Positions 11,922-23,494 of a DNA stretch of 64,000 bases are shown here, one piece after another. The position numbers were made by a program, and so were the translations under genes. The stretch comes from Rosa chinensis (taxonomy: Eukaryota; Streptophyta; Magnoliopsida; Rosales; Rosaceae). The DNA lies in assembly GCF_002994745.2 (NCBI RefSeq), contig NW_020126819.1:1-64000 (forward strand), written 5' to 3'. Every line of letters starts with the position of its first letter. Position 1 is the first letter of the stretch. Under the pieces are notes generated by a model. The model saw only the letters and a program-made list of their open reading frames with translations. It had not been told where the DNA came from and searched no databases.

Positions 11922-14235
11922 AATTCCCCCACACTTAGCTTTTGCTAGTCCCTTAGCAAAATCAACATAACAAACCAAAAGACTAAGACACAAAACAAAG
12001 AAACCAACGAAAAAACTAAGTATAGAAAACGAAAAACAAAGACTCAAGACTCAAAACGTTGACACACAATGACATCTATTGCCCTTTAACATATTGTCTC
12101 AGAAATCTCATACTTTCAAGTCACCAAGATTATCACTTAACCAAGCATCACATCTTCAAGATATTCAAGAGCTAATTACAACATATAATCCACATATAAG
12201 CATGTAAGACTTGGGGGTAAACAATGGTGATGGGTGTAGCTCAACATATTTCAAACAAATCATGATTCAAACCTCACATGGATATATCACTCTTTCTTCT
12301 CTCAGATTCAAGGCTCATGCTTAAAAGCTTATCACTCAAGTATATGTGAAAGAATAACAAGTAAATCACATATGTATAAGAAACGAAAGCACATATATTC
12401 ATTTTTTCAAAAGATCTCATGAAAGATATCAACTACTTGCACAGATGAACCCAAACCATAAGTTCAACAGTTATAACTCATCTCCACAGATCAAAGGCTG
12501 TCCCATCTTAAGGATCAAAGAGGTCTTACACTTTAAGGTTGTAATGGGGCCAAGGCTTAAGGTTAAAAGAAACGAAGGGATAGGGAAATCACAAAGTATC
12601 CTAAAAACCTAGTAGAGCACTTGTAGATGTAGAGAGACCATATTTCGAATCCACCAAGCATAGCAAACGCTAAGTATCCTTCAAAGGCTTATAAAAGGGC
12701 CAAGTACCATCATGTTGGGCCCAAACTTCATTCTAACCTTCTTCCGAACAAATGAATTGGACAAAGACCAAAATTTTCAACAATGGGCCTTCAATTTAAA
12801 ACAAACTCCAAATTCACCAAGTATAGGGGACTAAAATCCATAAACACTTAAACAATATCACACATTTTCTCTTAATTGCCGAAATATTCTTTTCTTGATA
12901 ATTTTTTTACGATTTCATTCTTTTTTTTTTTTTTCTTTTTCGGCAATAACATACAAAGATTACATATGGACAAGTCTACCCCCACACTTGAACTTCTTCA
13001 TGTCTTCAAAATTCTTCCTTGACGCCAAAACTCCAAGCAAAGTCTCAAAATATGCTCCACTAAGTCTTTAGAACAAAGGGTAAGATATAATATACTAGGG
13101 TTAAGGTTAAGGAATTTTGAGGTGATGAAAGAAAAGGCTCAATGTAGGCTCAAAATGGTTAAACTAGGGGAGTCCCACGACGGGCACAATTAGGGACACA
13201 GGCTATATTTGGCTATGGTGGTAAAATCCTAAGTAAGTACCTTTATCCTTTCCAGAATCAGGGACATGTATTTATCATAAACGTCTCAACAAGTATAACA
13301 GTGAATTCTAGCATTCTCTAGTCCATCAAACTTAATCTCTGGCAAGTAATCAATCAAGATGAAAGAATAATGAGATCAACAAAATCATCGCCAAAAAATA
13401 AGAGTATAATCATTTTCATTTAATCACTCAACAAAGAAAGGGCACATGGCTCAAATTCTCACAAGGGTTATTATGAATCATAACTTGTCTTCCACATGTT
13501 CATATTCTGTACCATAGTTACGCACATACCATATCTACTACACATTCATATGCTTTTCATACATCATAATTAACCAAAGAATATCATCAAACATTATCTC
13601 AATCTTGTGATCCTCTTTTGGCCTTAATTTAAGAATATACGCTCATCCTAGACAATTAAAAGGGCATCCTAAGACTCGATCACAAAACAAAACAAAAACA
13701 ACATATAAATGACGCACAAACATGACAAAAAACGTTTGGACTTAGGGTTATTTCCCTTCTTCTTTCGGTAACTCCTTTGGAACATGACCAGGTGAAGAGA
13801 GGAACGATTTTGGCGGAGCTCAGCTCACTTGTTTAGCAGGGGACGAGACCCTTTGCTAGCACTTCTCATATCCAAACTGAACCTAGACATCACATCCCAT
13901 TGGATGCGCCTACGATGAAGAAGATATTTACCCAAAAATCATTTTGACTCTAACAATAACCAAACAAACAAAACACACAAGTATAAAAACCAAAACATAT
14001 AACACAAAACCTAAAACAAAGTTAACGCAAATTTCTTTTATTTCTGATTTTTCCGATTTTTTATTTTGTTTTCTTTTTTTATAACCACAAAACTAGCTCC
14101 AAAAACAAAGTGAAACGTTATATCCTTCCCCCACACTTGAATCATGCATTGTCCTCAATGTATAAACAAGTATAAAGCATACAAAGCATCAATCAAGCAT
14201 GGCATAAGAGTTAACGCAAAGAAACCTAAAACAAA
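11922..14235 (-). other. 3' non-coding region of the first B unit
   Basis: Runs from the polypurine tract (11922-11933) and the stem-loop (11940-11961) back to the A insertion. Carries a G-tract near 12979, the purine-loop hairpin with arms ATTGCCGAAA (12875-12884) and TTTCGGCAAT (12938-12947), an extra copy of the leader module at about 13735-13930, a G-tract at 14128-14136 and the CATTG/CAATG hairpin at 14147-14160. No env-like ORF is visible. The non-coding region resumes at 21349 beyond element A. Confidence 0.75.
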
Positions 14236-16315
14236 TGATAGGAGCATTTTAATGCGACGTTTTAACTGCATTTCCCTACATTTTCTGCGCCATTCCTTGA
14301 AAAATCCCTGTTTTGGAAAGTTTCCATTCTTTGATTGGGAAAGTCCTTATTGTAGAAAGTTTCCATTTCTGTAGTTTTCATTCTCATTTCTGGCAATTTC
14401 CATTTTTCAGTTTAGGAAAGTTTCTATTTTTCATTTTAGTAAGTTCTATTCATTTTTTAGAAAGTTTCTATTTTAATTAGTTTCTATTTTCAGGACCCGA
14501 GCTAAAAAGTGGAAATGAATCACGAATGGAAAGAGGAGCTGCGAACATCAAGACGAACGAATATGAGAGAAAACGGCCACACAATTGAGCAGAATGAAGA
14601 AACAAGCTTTCCTATCCACCAGGAAACCCTACGAAATGGAGGAAGGCTTCCCTAGCAATTCCAACGCAACCATGAAAAGAAATGGAAAAATAATGTGTTT
14701 TGCGTTGGAGATGAAAGGCTTAAGAGGAAAGCAACGAGGCCCAAAACTTACGATTTGGAGGATTTTCGGCAAAATGGATCAAGGCCCTAAAGCCATGAAT
14801 AGGGTTTTGTGACCATGGAGATATTTTTGAATTAAATTGATTTTGCCTGGTCAAAGAAATGTGAAATCAAAAAATAAAAACGTTGGAATATTAGGGAGTT
14901 CAAGGGTTGTCCAAGAAAAGTCAAAAAGTAATGGTCCTAAATCCCAATTTTGCGAAAATAGGTAAAAGATTTGTCATGAAATCAAGGAAATCAAGAGAAA
15001 AGGAATCATGGAGAATAAAGAAAAGGTCAAAAAGTCAATTCTCTAAACCTAAAGAATTTTGGCCGAAAATAAAGAAGAAACAGAAAATTCAAGGTATTCG
15101 GCAAGAATATATTGGGAATTTTTGGAGTTTGATTGGTTGATGACACACAGGGCTTATTGGCAATTTTATTGGTGGAAGTATGGGATTTTTTAATTCTTGG
15201 AAAATCAGAAAATTCATGGCTTGGAGACCAGCAACGTCCCCTATATATATTCCCCTATGCTAGAGACACCCCATAATTCAGAAATTCCTCTACGCGAAAG
15301 CTCTCTCCATCCTCTAGTGCATTCAACGTTTCAAGCAAGGGAGAAGAAGAAGAAGGGCCGTGAGCATCATCATCCATCCTCCACTTGAAGCTGCTTTCGA
15401 GATTCAAGAATCCATAACGTTTCATCCTTCATCCCCATCTCATCTCACGGTGTAATTCAACCTCTTTCTTGTAATCTTGCTTTGTTTCGTGAGAATTGTT
15501 TCTAGTTGACATTGATGTTTGAACAAGGTTATAATCTGAAATTTATGATTGAATAAAGGATTTTCGATTTCTATGTTGTGATTCCATAGTTGCTATGTGT
15601 GATGTTCGATTGAATTTGCTTATAGATAACTTTGTATTTTAATCTTATGTGGTTGCAAACACTTAGGTTTGATATAATTGGTGCTAGGTTTAAGAACATG
15701 AAATCGACTTTTCGTTTGTGTAAACTTGAATCAAAGTAGTAAAGGTTTTGGACAAAATCGAATTCAATTGAAGAGGATGCAATTAGGTGAACTTATTCAT
15801 ACTAAGTTGTACACTTGAGTTGATAGCCTTTCTTGAACTTCTTGCGTTGAACATGTATGATTGACTAGCTTCTAGGTTGATTACATGTTTGATAGGATTA
15901 ATCTATGTGCTTTCATTTAGATTAATTAGCGTTGAAAAGTAAAATATGGGAAATCGTTTGCTTTCGAATGTTTCACATGATCAATCCTTTCACATGACTT
16001 GGAAGAACAAATGAAGTTAATTCGAATTCAATCATGAACTTGGTTTTAATCTTTGTTTCTTACATTCATTCTTGTATTTGTTTTTGTTTATACTAGTTTT
16101 AATTCTTCTTTAATTTTGAAAAACCAAAAACCTAAAACCCCCCTAATTCGTGAATAGTGTTTATATGTGAATAGTATACTTTGTTTTATTTTAATTGTTT
16201 AAATTGTCTTACATTGACAGGTGTACCCTCAATCCCCGGAATAGAACGATCCCTACTTGCTTATACTACTAATGATATTTCTAGGGTTAAATTATGGCTT
16301 GCTTTGAGCGTATCA
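14236..16315 (+). repeat. 5' LTR of element A
   Basis: 2,080 bp, TGATAGGAGCA to GAGCGTATCA. U3 has a run of GAAAGTTTC-type repeats at about 14310-14490. TATATATA lies at 15242-15249 and TCAATCCCCGG at 16229-16239. It is 172 bp shorter than the 3' LTR, through many single-base and a few larger deletions. Confidence 0.95.
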
Positions 16316-16320
16316 ATTTT

Positions 16321-16339
16321 TGGCGCCGTTGCCGGGGAT
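16321..16339 (+). other. Primer-binding site of element A (tRNA-Asp)
   Basis: TGGCGCCGTTGCCGGGGAT begins 5 bases after the LTR and is complementary to the 3' end, including CCA, of plant tRNA-Asp(GTC) as I remember it. It would prime minus-strand DNA synthesis. Its 3' half is also complementary to U5 at 16229-16239. Confidence 0.9.
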
Positions 16340-19091
16340 TGAAAATCACTTGTAAATATGTGAATATTGTTTGTTTATATGTTGTGTTCAAAAAAAAAAA
16401 AAATTACTGTTAATTGTTTGTAATTCTCGAAATTAGTTAATTAGTTAGTTAATTACTTAGTTGTTATTTATATTATTGAACACAAATTTTAATTGTGAGT
16501 TGTAAATTAAAGAAGGAATAGGTGAAGTCGTGTTTATTAATATTGGCCTAAACCCCTTATTGGTACCTAGTCCAGGTCCCTTAGGTTGAGGGCGGCCTTT
16601 ATTAACATTCATTGAACTGTCTTCACACTTAGGACTTTTCATCCAAGTAAGTATAGCCTATGTGGGATGGTGTCTAGGAAGGGACAACGATCATGACGGT
16701 TTTTGAATCCAGAAGTGCTTACAAATGGGCTTAGCTCATGCCAAAATGGATTTGTCTCTCGTGTTCGTCCTCCCCTACCTGGCCATTTCAGTAAGGTTGC
16801 CCAAAGGATGTAGGAGGGACTTTGTGTCTAGACGACTATACTTGGGCCGCACGTCACTTGATTTACCACTTGGAATTTAATTTGATATCAATGATATTTG
16901 TAACAAACGAAAATGTTGTGATTCACTAAGGTATATGGATTAAACATAGTCTTGAAAGGTAGCTGTTTCAGTCCCATTGCACATCGGACTCCTGTTCCGT
17001 ACTAAGTGTTGAAATAATTGTAGAATAAAATTTGTAAGTATTTCGTAAAAAAAAAAAAAAAAAAAAAAATGATAGTGAATGTGACTTTTTTGTATATCAT
17101 TAATTGTATTTCTTTTATTGTATAGTCACTAACTTTATTTAGTGGAGGTCCGTCTGGCTGAAAGACGTTAAATTCAGCGCTGCTTGGGAGGCAACCCAAT
17201 TCAGAAGTCGTTGTGAGGAGTCTACACACGCAGATTTGATTTCTCCTTCCCTATTTCTCTTTTTTCATCTTTCTTTTTGATTTAGTAGCTTTTCGTAAAT
17301 TCATCCCTATATGCTTAATTGTTTCATTGCATGCTTATGATTGATTACATTGAGACAATGCAATATTTAAGTGTGGGGGAAGGGATTTATACTTTGTTTG
17401 AGTCATATATATTGAAAATACAAAAAATTGAAAAATGTCAAAAATTAAAAATTTTCGTTGCTTTTGTTTTTGTTTTGAGTCTTAGGATGCCTTTCAACTG
17501 TCTAGGATGATTCTATATCTCTGAAATCATGACTAAAGAGGATCACAAATGAGATGATTAAACATGGTATTCTTTGGTTAATTGAGATATATGAAAAATA
17601 TGTGCTTGTAGTGGATATGGATTTGTGACTTTGGTACAGAAATATGAGCATGTTAGATGAGTTTGATTCATAAAGCCCATGTGAGATATTTGAACCCATG
17701 TCCCTTTTTCTTGGAGTGAAATGAAAATATATTCTTATTTTCTTGGCGATGTTTTGATGATCTCATTATTCTTCATTTGATTGATTACTTGCCATAGATT
17801 AAGTTTGATGGACTAGAGAATGCTAGAATTCACTCTTGTACTTGTTGAAACGTTATTCAATACATGGCCCTGATTCTGGAAAGGATAGAGGCCCCTAGGA
17901 ATTACACCATTGCCATATGAACTGTGTCCCTAATTGTGCCCGTCGTGGGACTCCCCTAGATAAGCCCTTTGAGCTACATTAAGCCTTTTCATTCATCACC
18001 CTTAAAACCCTTAACCATGAAGCTTAGTATAGTTACAATCCTACCTCTGTTCTAAAACTTGGTAGAGCTATCTTTCGAGACTTACTAATGGGTTTGGTGC
18101 TAAGGATGAAAATTGAGAAGAGGTGAAAGTTCAAGTGTGGGGGTAGACTTGTCCATAAAATTAAAAAAAATATGTGAAAGCCGTGAAAAAATGAAGGAAA
18201 AAAAAAAAAATGTGTACGGCTAAAGAAAAGAAAGAAAATGTATGTTTATGGATTTTAGTCCCCATACTTAATGATTTGGAGTTTACTTTGAACTGAAGGC
18301 CCACTACAGAAAAATTTGGCCTTTGTCCATTCCACTATAGTTCAAGGAAGTTACAATGAAGATTGGGCCCAACATGAAGACATTAGGCCCTTTTATGTTA
18401 CCTCTAGGGAAGTGACGTTTTTTGCAATGCCTTGGTGGATTTCTTGAGGTCTCTCTACATTTGCATGAGCTCTGCTAGGTTTTAGGACACTTTGTTAAAT
18501 TCCTTATCCTTTGTTTCTTAAAACCTTGAGCCATGGCCCCATTACAACCCTTGATAAGACCTTCTTGATCCTTAAGATGGGACAGCCTTGATGTGGAGAT
18601 GAGTTACAAGAGTTGAACCTATGGCTTGGGTCATCTGTGCAAGTAGTTGGTACCTTCATGAGATCTTTAAAGAAAATTATACATGTGCTTTCGTTTCTTA
18701 CATTATGTGATATACTTGCTATCTTTCACATATACTTGAGTGTATAAGCTTTTAAGCATTGCCATGATCTGAGAGAAGAAAGAGTGGATATACCTTGTGA
18801 GGATTTGAATCATACTTGTTTGAAACGTGCTTAAAGAAACCATCACCATTGTTACAACCAAGTCCTACTTGTGTATATGTAAATTATGTGTTTTAATTAA
18901 CTCTCGAATGCCTAAACATTGATTCTTGGTGAAGTGCTAATCTTGGTATTGTGAAAGTAAGAGATTGCTGAGACAATAGTTGAAGGGCATGGAGTCTGTT
19001 ATGTGTCAAGTCTTTAATTTTTGTTGAGTCGTAGTCGTGTCTGTGTTGTGATTTTGCTAAGGGACTAGCAAAAGCTAAGTGTGGGGGAATT
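16340..19091 (+). other. Non-coding internal region of element A
   Basis: Leader module at 16514-16845 with the donor-like AAGTAAGTAT at 16645-16654, a 23-A run at 17047-17069, the post-coding hairpin module at 17152-17199 (loop stem 17184-17199), a CATTG/CAATG hairpin one base shorter than usual (17348-17360), a G-tract at 17371-17379, the purine-loop hairpin with arms 18179-18184 and 18216-18221, the stem-loop at 19052-19073 and the polypurine tract at 19081-19091. No gag or pol remnant is found. Confidence 0.85.
19052..19091 (+). promoter_or_regulatory. Stem-loop plus polypurine tract of element A
   Basis: Arms TTTTGCTA (19052-19059) and TAGCAAAA (19066-19073) around AGGGAC, then AAGTGTGGGGGAATT up to the 3' LTR. 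The tract would prime plus-strand synthesis; the hairpin's role is inferred only from its conservation. Confidence 0.75.
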
Positions 19092-21343
19092 TGATAGGAG
19101 CATTTTAATGCGACGTTTTAACTGCATTTCCCTACATTTTTCTGCGCCATTTCCTTGAAAAATCCCTGTTTTGGAAAGTTTCCATTCTTTGATTGGGAAG
19201 TTCCTTATTGTAGAAAGTTTCCATTTCTGTAGTTTTCATTTCTCATTTCTGGCAAGTTTCCATTTTCAGTTTAGGAAAGTTTCTATTTTCATTTTTTTAG
19301 TTTCTATTTCATTTTTTTAGAAGTTTCTATTTAGTATAGTTTCTATTTTCAGGACCTCCGAGCTAAAAGTGGAAATGAATACACGAATGGAAAGAGGAGC
19401 TTGCGAACATCAAGACGAACGAATATGAGAGAAACGGCCCACACATTTGAGCAGAAATGAAGAAATAAGCTTTCCTAGTCCACCAGGAAATCCTACGAAA
19501 TGGAGGAAGGCTTCCTAGCAAGTTTCCAACGCAACCATGAAAAAAGAAATGGAAAAAATAATGTGTTTTGCGTTGGAGGATGAAAAGGCTTGAAGTTGAA
19601 GCAACGAGCCCAAGAACTTTACGGATTTGAGTTGGATTTTCGGCAAAATGGATCAAGGCCCGTAAAAGCCATGGAATTAGGGTTTTGTGACGAAAATGGA
19701 GATATTTTTGGGAATTAAATCTGATTTTCCATGGGAAATCATGAGATTAATGGTGAAAAATCAAGAAGAAATCAAGGAAAAACGTTGGAAATATTATAGG
19801 GAGAGTTTCAAGGATTGTGCACAAGAAAAAGCTCAAAACAAGTCCAAATTCGCTCCTAAATCCCCTCAATATATTTGGACGAAAATGAGGAATAAATCTG
19901 TATTTGTCATGAAATCAAGAGAAAATCAGGGGAGACATTAAAGGAAGTCCATGGAGAGATTTAAGGAAGAAAAGGTTCAAAAACAAGTCCATTCGTTCTA
20001 CAATCCTAAAGCAATTTTGGCCGAAAATAAAGAAGAAAATCAGAATTAATTCATGGATATTTCGGCAATAATATATTTGGGACTTATTTTGAAGGCTTAT
20101 GATTGGTTTGGATGACACACCAGGGCTTACATGCCAATTTGTGATTGGTTGAAGTTATGTGGCATTTTCTGATAATTCCTTGGAAAATAATAGAAGATTC
20201 ATGAAGACTTGGAGACCAAGCCAACGTCCCCTATATATACTCCCCCTATGCTAGAGTTTTACCACCCCATAATTCAGAAAATTCTCTCTACGCGAAAGCT
20301 CTCTCCATCTCTAGTGCATTCAACGTTTCAGCAAGGGAGAAGAAGAAGAAGAAGGAGCCGTGAGCATCATCATCCATCCTCCACCTTGAAGCTTGCTTTC
20401 GAGATTCAAGAATCCATAACGTTTCATCCTTCATCCCCATCTCCATCTCACGGTTGTAATTCAACCTCTTTCTTTGTAATCTTGCTTTGTTTCGTGAGAA
20501 TTGTTTCTAGTTGACATTGATGTTTGAACAAGGTTTATAATCTGAAATTTTATGATTGAATAAAGGATTTTCGATTTCTATGTTGTGATTCCATAGTTGC
20601 TTATGTGTGATTGTTCGATTGAATTTGCTTTATAGATAACTTTTGTATTTTAATCTTATGTGGTTGCAAACACTTAGGGTTTTGATATAATTGGTGCTAG
20701 GTTTAAGAACATGAAATCGACTTTTCGTTTTGTGTAAACTTGAATCAAAGTAGTAAAGGTTTTGGACAAAAATCGAATTCAATTGAAGAGGATTGCAATT
20801 AGGTGAACTTATTCATACTAAGTTGTACACTTGAGTTGATAGCCTTTCCTTGAACTTCTTGCGTTGAACATGTATGATTGACTAGCTTTCTAGGGTTGAT
20901 TACATGTTTGATAGGATTAATCTATGTGCTTTCATTTAGATTAATTAGCGTTGAAAAGTAAAATATGGGAAATCGTTTGCTTTCGAATGTTTCACATGAT
21001 CAACTCCTTTCACATGACTTGGAAGAACAATATGAAGTTAATTCGAATTCAATCATGAACTTGGTTTTAATCTTTGTTTCTTACATATCATTCTTGTATT
21101 TGTGTTTTTGTTTATACTTAGTTTTAATTCTCTTTAATTTTCGAAAAACCAAAACCTAAACCCCCCTAATTTCGTGAATAGTGTTTATATGTGTAAATAT
21201 TATACTTTGTTTTATTTTAATTGTTTATATTGTCTTACATTGACAGGTGTACCCTCAATTCCCCGGAATAGAACGATCCCTACTTGCTTATACTACTAAT
21301 GATATTTCTAGGGTTAAATTATATGCTTGCTTTGAGCGTATCA
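19092..21343 (+). repeat. 3' LTR of element A
   Basis: 2,252 bp, TGATAGGAGCA to GAGCGTATCA, followed by the duplicated ACAAA. U3 repeats lie at about 19160-19350 and TATATATA at 20232-20239. It matches the LTRs of E closely and that of D more distantly. Confidence 0.95.
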
Positions 21344-21432
21344 ACAAAGACAAAGTTCTCGAAAATAAAAGAGAAGGGAAGAGTTCAAGAATGCAAATCT
21401 GCGTTGATGGCTCCTCCACAGCTACGGATGAA

Positions 21433-21482
21433 ATGGGTTGCCTCCCATGCAGCGCTAATGTTTAAAGTCTTTCAGCCTAGAC
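21433..21482 (-). promoter_or_regulatory. Post-coding hairpin module (first B unit)
   Basis: Minus-strand reading GTCTAGGCTGAAAGAC, then ATGGGAGGCAACCCAT (21433-21448), a perfect 5-bp stem. The outer pair is A-T here and T-A in A, E and F. Lies just downstream of the gag-pol stop. Confidence 0.75.
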
Positions 21483-21494
21483 TTGCACCTTCAT

Positions 21495-22671
21495 TTACTC
21501 TTCTGGTTGTGGCGCCTCTTGGAGGGGTACATCCTCCACATTATGCTCCACAAACGCCTCATAGTAAGGCTTAAGACGATGTCCATTCACTTTGAATTCC
21601 GCTCCAGTTATATGACTCTTTATCTGTATAGCACCATGAGGAAAAGACATTAGTAACTATAAAAGGACCAACCCATCTAGAACGTAACTTACCAGGAAAA
21701 AGTCTCAATCTAGAATGAAATAAAAGAACTTTTTGACCAATTACAAAGGTCTTTCCACGAATCATCTTATCATGAAAAGCCTTTGTCTTTTCCTTGTAAA
21801 TCCGTGCACTATCATAGGCATCATTCCGAATTTCCTCAAGCTCATTGAGTTGCAATTTCCTATGAAGTCCAGCTTCATCCAATTCCATGTTGAATGTCTT
21901 GATTGCCACCAAGCTCGATGCTCCAACTCCACAGGTAAGTGACACGGTTTCCCATACACCAAACGAAATGGAGACATCCCAATTGGCGTCTTGAAAGCCG
22001 TCCTATATGCCCAAAGAGCATCCTCCAAACGTTGGCTCCAATCCTTCCTTGAAGGACCCACGGTTTTCTCAAGTATCCTCTTGATCTCCCTATTTGAAAC
22101 TTCTGCTTGTCCACTTTTTGAGGATGATAAGGCGTTGAACCTTATGGTCACATGATACTTCCTAAGCAACGCTTCAATGGTCTTGTTGCAAAAGTGAGCC
22201 TCCATCACTAATGAGTGCTCTAGGCATGCCAAACCTACTAAAAATATTAGACTTTATAAACTCTGCAACAACCTTAGAATCATTAGTCCTGGTGGCTTTC
22301 GCTTCCACCCACTTAGAAACATAATCAACAGCCAAGAGAATATAAAGGAACCCATTAGATGAAGGAAAAGGACCCATGAAATCTATACCCCAAACATCAA
22401 AGATTTCGACTATTATAACAGGAGTTAAAGGCATTTGATCTCTAGGTCCTAAATTACCAGTTCTTTGGCACCTATCACATGTCATACAAAAATTATATGC
22501 ATCTTTAAATATAGTAGGCCAATAAAAACCACATTCCAACACCTTCCTAGCAGTTCTATCCGAGCCAAAGTGACCACCACATTGTTTAGAATGACAAAAC
22601 TCAAGTATAGCTTTTTGTTCATTATTAGGCACACATCTCCTTATCAATTTATCAGAACAATATTTCCACAA
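21495..22671 (-). pseudogene. pol: Integrase domain, first B unit (frameshifted)
   Basis: C-terminal part of Gag-Pol, which would insert the cDNA into chromosomes. Pieces in three frames (22671-22174, 22232-21762, 21945-21571) carry the HHCC zinc-binding region (HSKQCGGH ... CMTCDRC), the first catalytic Asp in [10 protein letters not shown], the second in ALISDGG, and the catalytic Glu region near [15 protein letters not shown]-terminal segment [12 protein letters not shown] and [13 protein letters not shown] follows; no chromodomain is seen. By comparison with the second unit the frame should end at the TAA at 21495. Single-base differences from the second unit near 22195, 22120, 21910 and 21645 break this copy. 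Confidence 0.88.
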
Positions 22672-22729
22672 GTAAGGATCATCCCAAACATATTGTCTAG
22701 CTAAAAACTTAAGTCTATCACGTTGACAC

Positions 22730-23494
22730 TTAGCATATTACTAGGAACGTTTTGGACACCAAATAATTAACAATATCTGCATACCAAGGCTCACTTACCT
22801 GGATTCCGAAGAGTTGTTCATCCGGAAACATCTCCACTAAGGGTATGGCGTCCTCTTCACTCACTAGCCTACTCAAGTGATCAGCCACAACGTTGTCAGA
22901 GCCCTTCTTGTCCTTGATCTCAACGTCAAACTCTTGAAGCAAGAGTATCCAACGAATTAGCCTAGGTTTTGCCTCCTTCTTTGACATCAGGTACCTAAGA
23001 GCTGCATGATCAGAATAAATAATAACTTTAGTACCCAACAAATAAGATCGAAATTTCTCTAAGGCAAAAACAACAGCTAAAGTTCTTTTTCAGTTGTAGA
23101 GTAATTGAGTTGAGCATCATTAAGGGTCCTAGAAGCATAGTAGATGGCGTGGGGCTTCTTGTCCCTTCTTTGTCCTAGCACGGCCCCAATGGCATAATCT
23201 GAGGCGTCACACATGATCTCAAAGGGTAGAGACCAATCTGGTGGAAGCATAATTGGTGCAGACGTTAGAAGCTCCTTCAAAGTGTTGAATGCCTTCTTGC
23301 AATCCTCATCAAACTCAAACGCCACTTCCTTTTGAAGTAGACGACATAGGGGCCTAGAAATCTTGGAGAAGTCCTTGATAAAGCGCCTGTAGAAACCTGC
23401 ATGTCCAAGAAAAGAACGGACCTCCCTCACACTTGTGGGGTATGGTAAGTATCTAACAAGATCTACTTTAGCTTTATCTACTTCAATTCCACGT
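22730..23494 (-). pseudogene. pol: RNase H domain, first B unit (frameshifted)
   Basis: Degrades the RNA of the RNA-DNA hybrid during reverse transcription. Two pieces (23430-23077 and 23041-22730) carry the RT connection segment ([13 protein letters not shown]), the catalytic CDASD, the TEKEL Glu, YSDHAAL and the closing [11 protein letters not shown] homopolymer shortened near 23084, relative to 34722 in the second unit, separates them. It lies between RT and integrase, the usual Ty3/gypsy order. Confidence 0.88.

Larger units (their letters stand above)
14236..21343 (+). mobile_element. Element A: non-coding (LARD-like) LTR retrotransposon nested in B
   Basis: 5' LTR 14236-16315, internal region 16316-19091, 3' LTR 19092-21343, flanked by ACAAA at 14231-14235 and 21344-21348. 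The second B unit has the same site uninterrupted, with a single ACAAA at 32986-32990. The internal region has the PBS, leader module, post-coding hairpin and 3' non-coding block but no gag or pol. This is the innermost and, by nesting, the latest insertion in the window. Confidence 0.95.

Noticed and set aside
14310..14490. Regular repeats resembling a CRISPR array
   Set aside because: Units are degenerate, AT-rich, without distinct spacers, and lie in a plant LTR.
20965..21159. 64-residue hydrophobic ORF, also at 48462-48656
   Set aside because: Located in the U5 half of A/E-type LTRs, short, broken in A's 5' LTR, and AT-rich sequence readily gives hydrophobic residues. No codon-level conservation could be shown.
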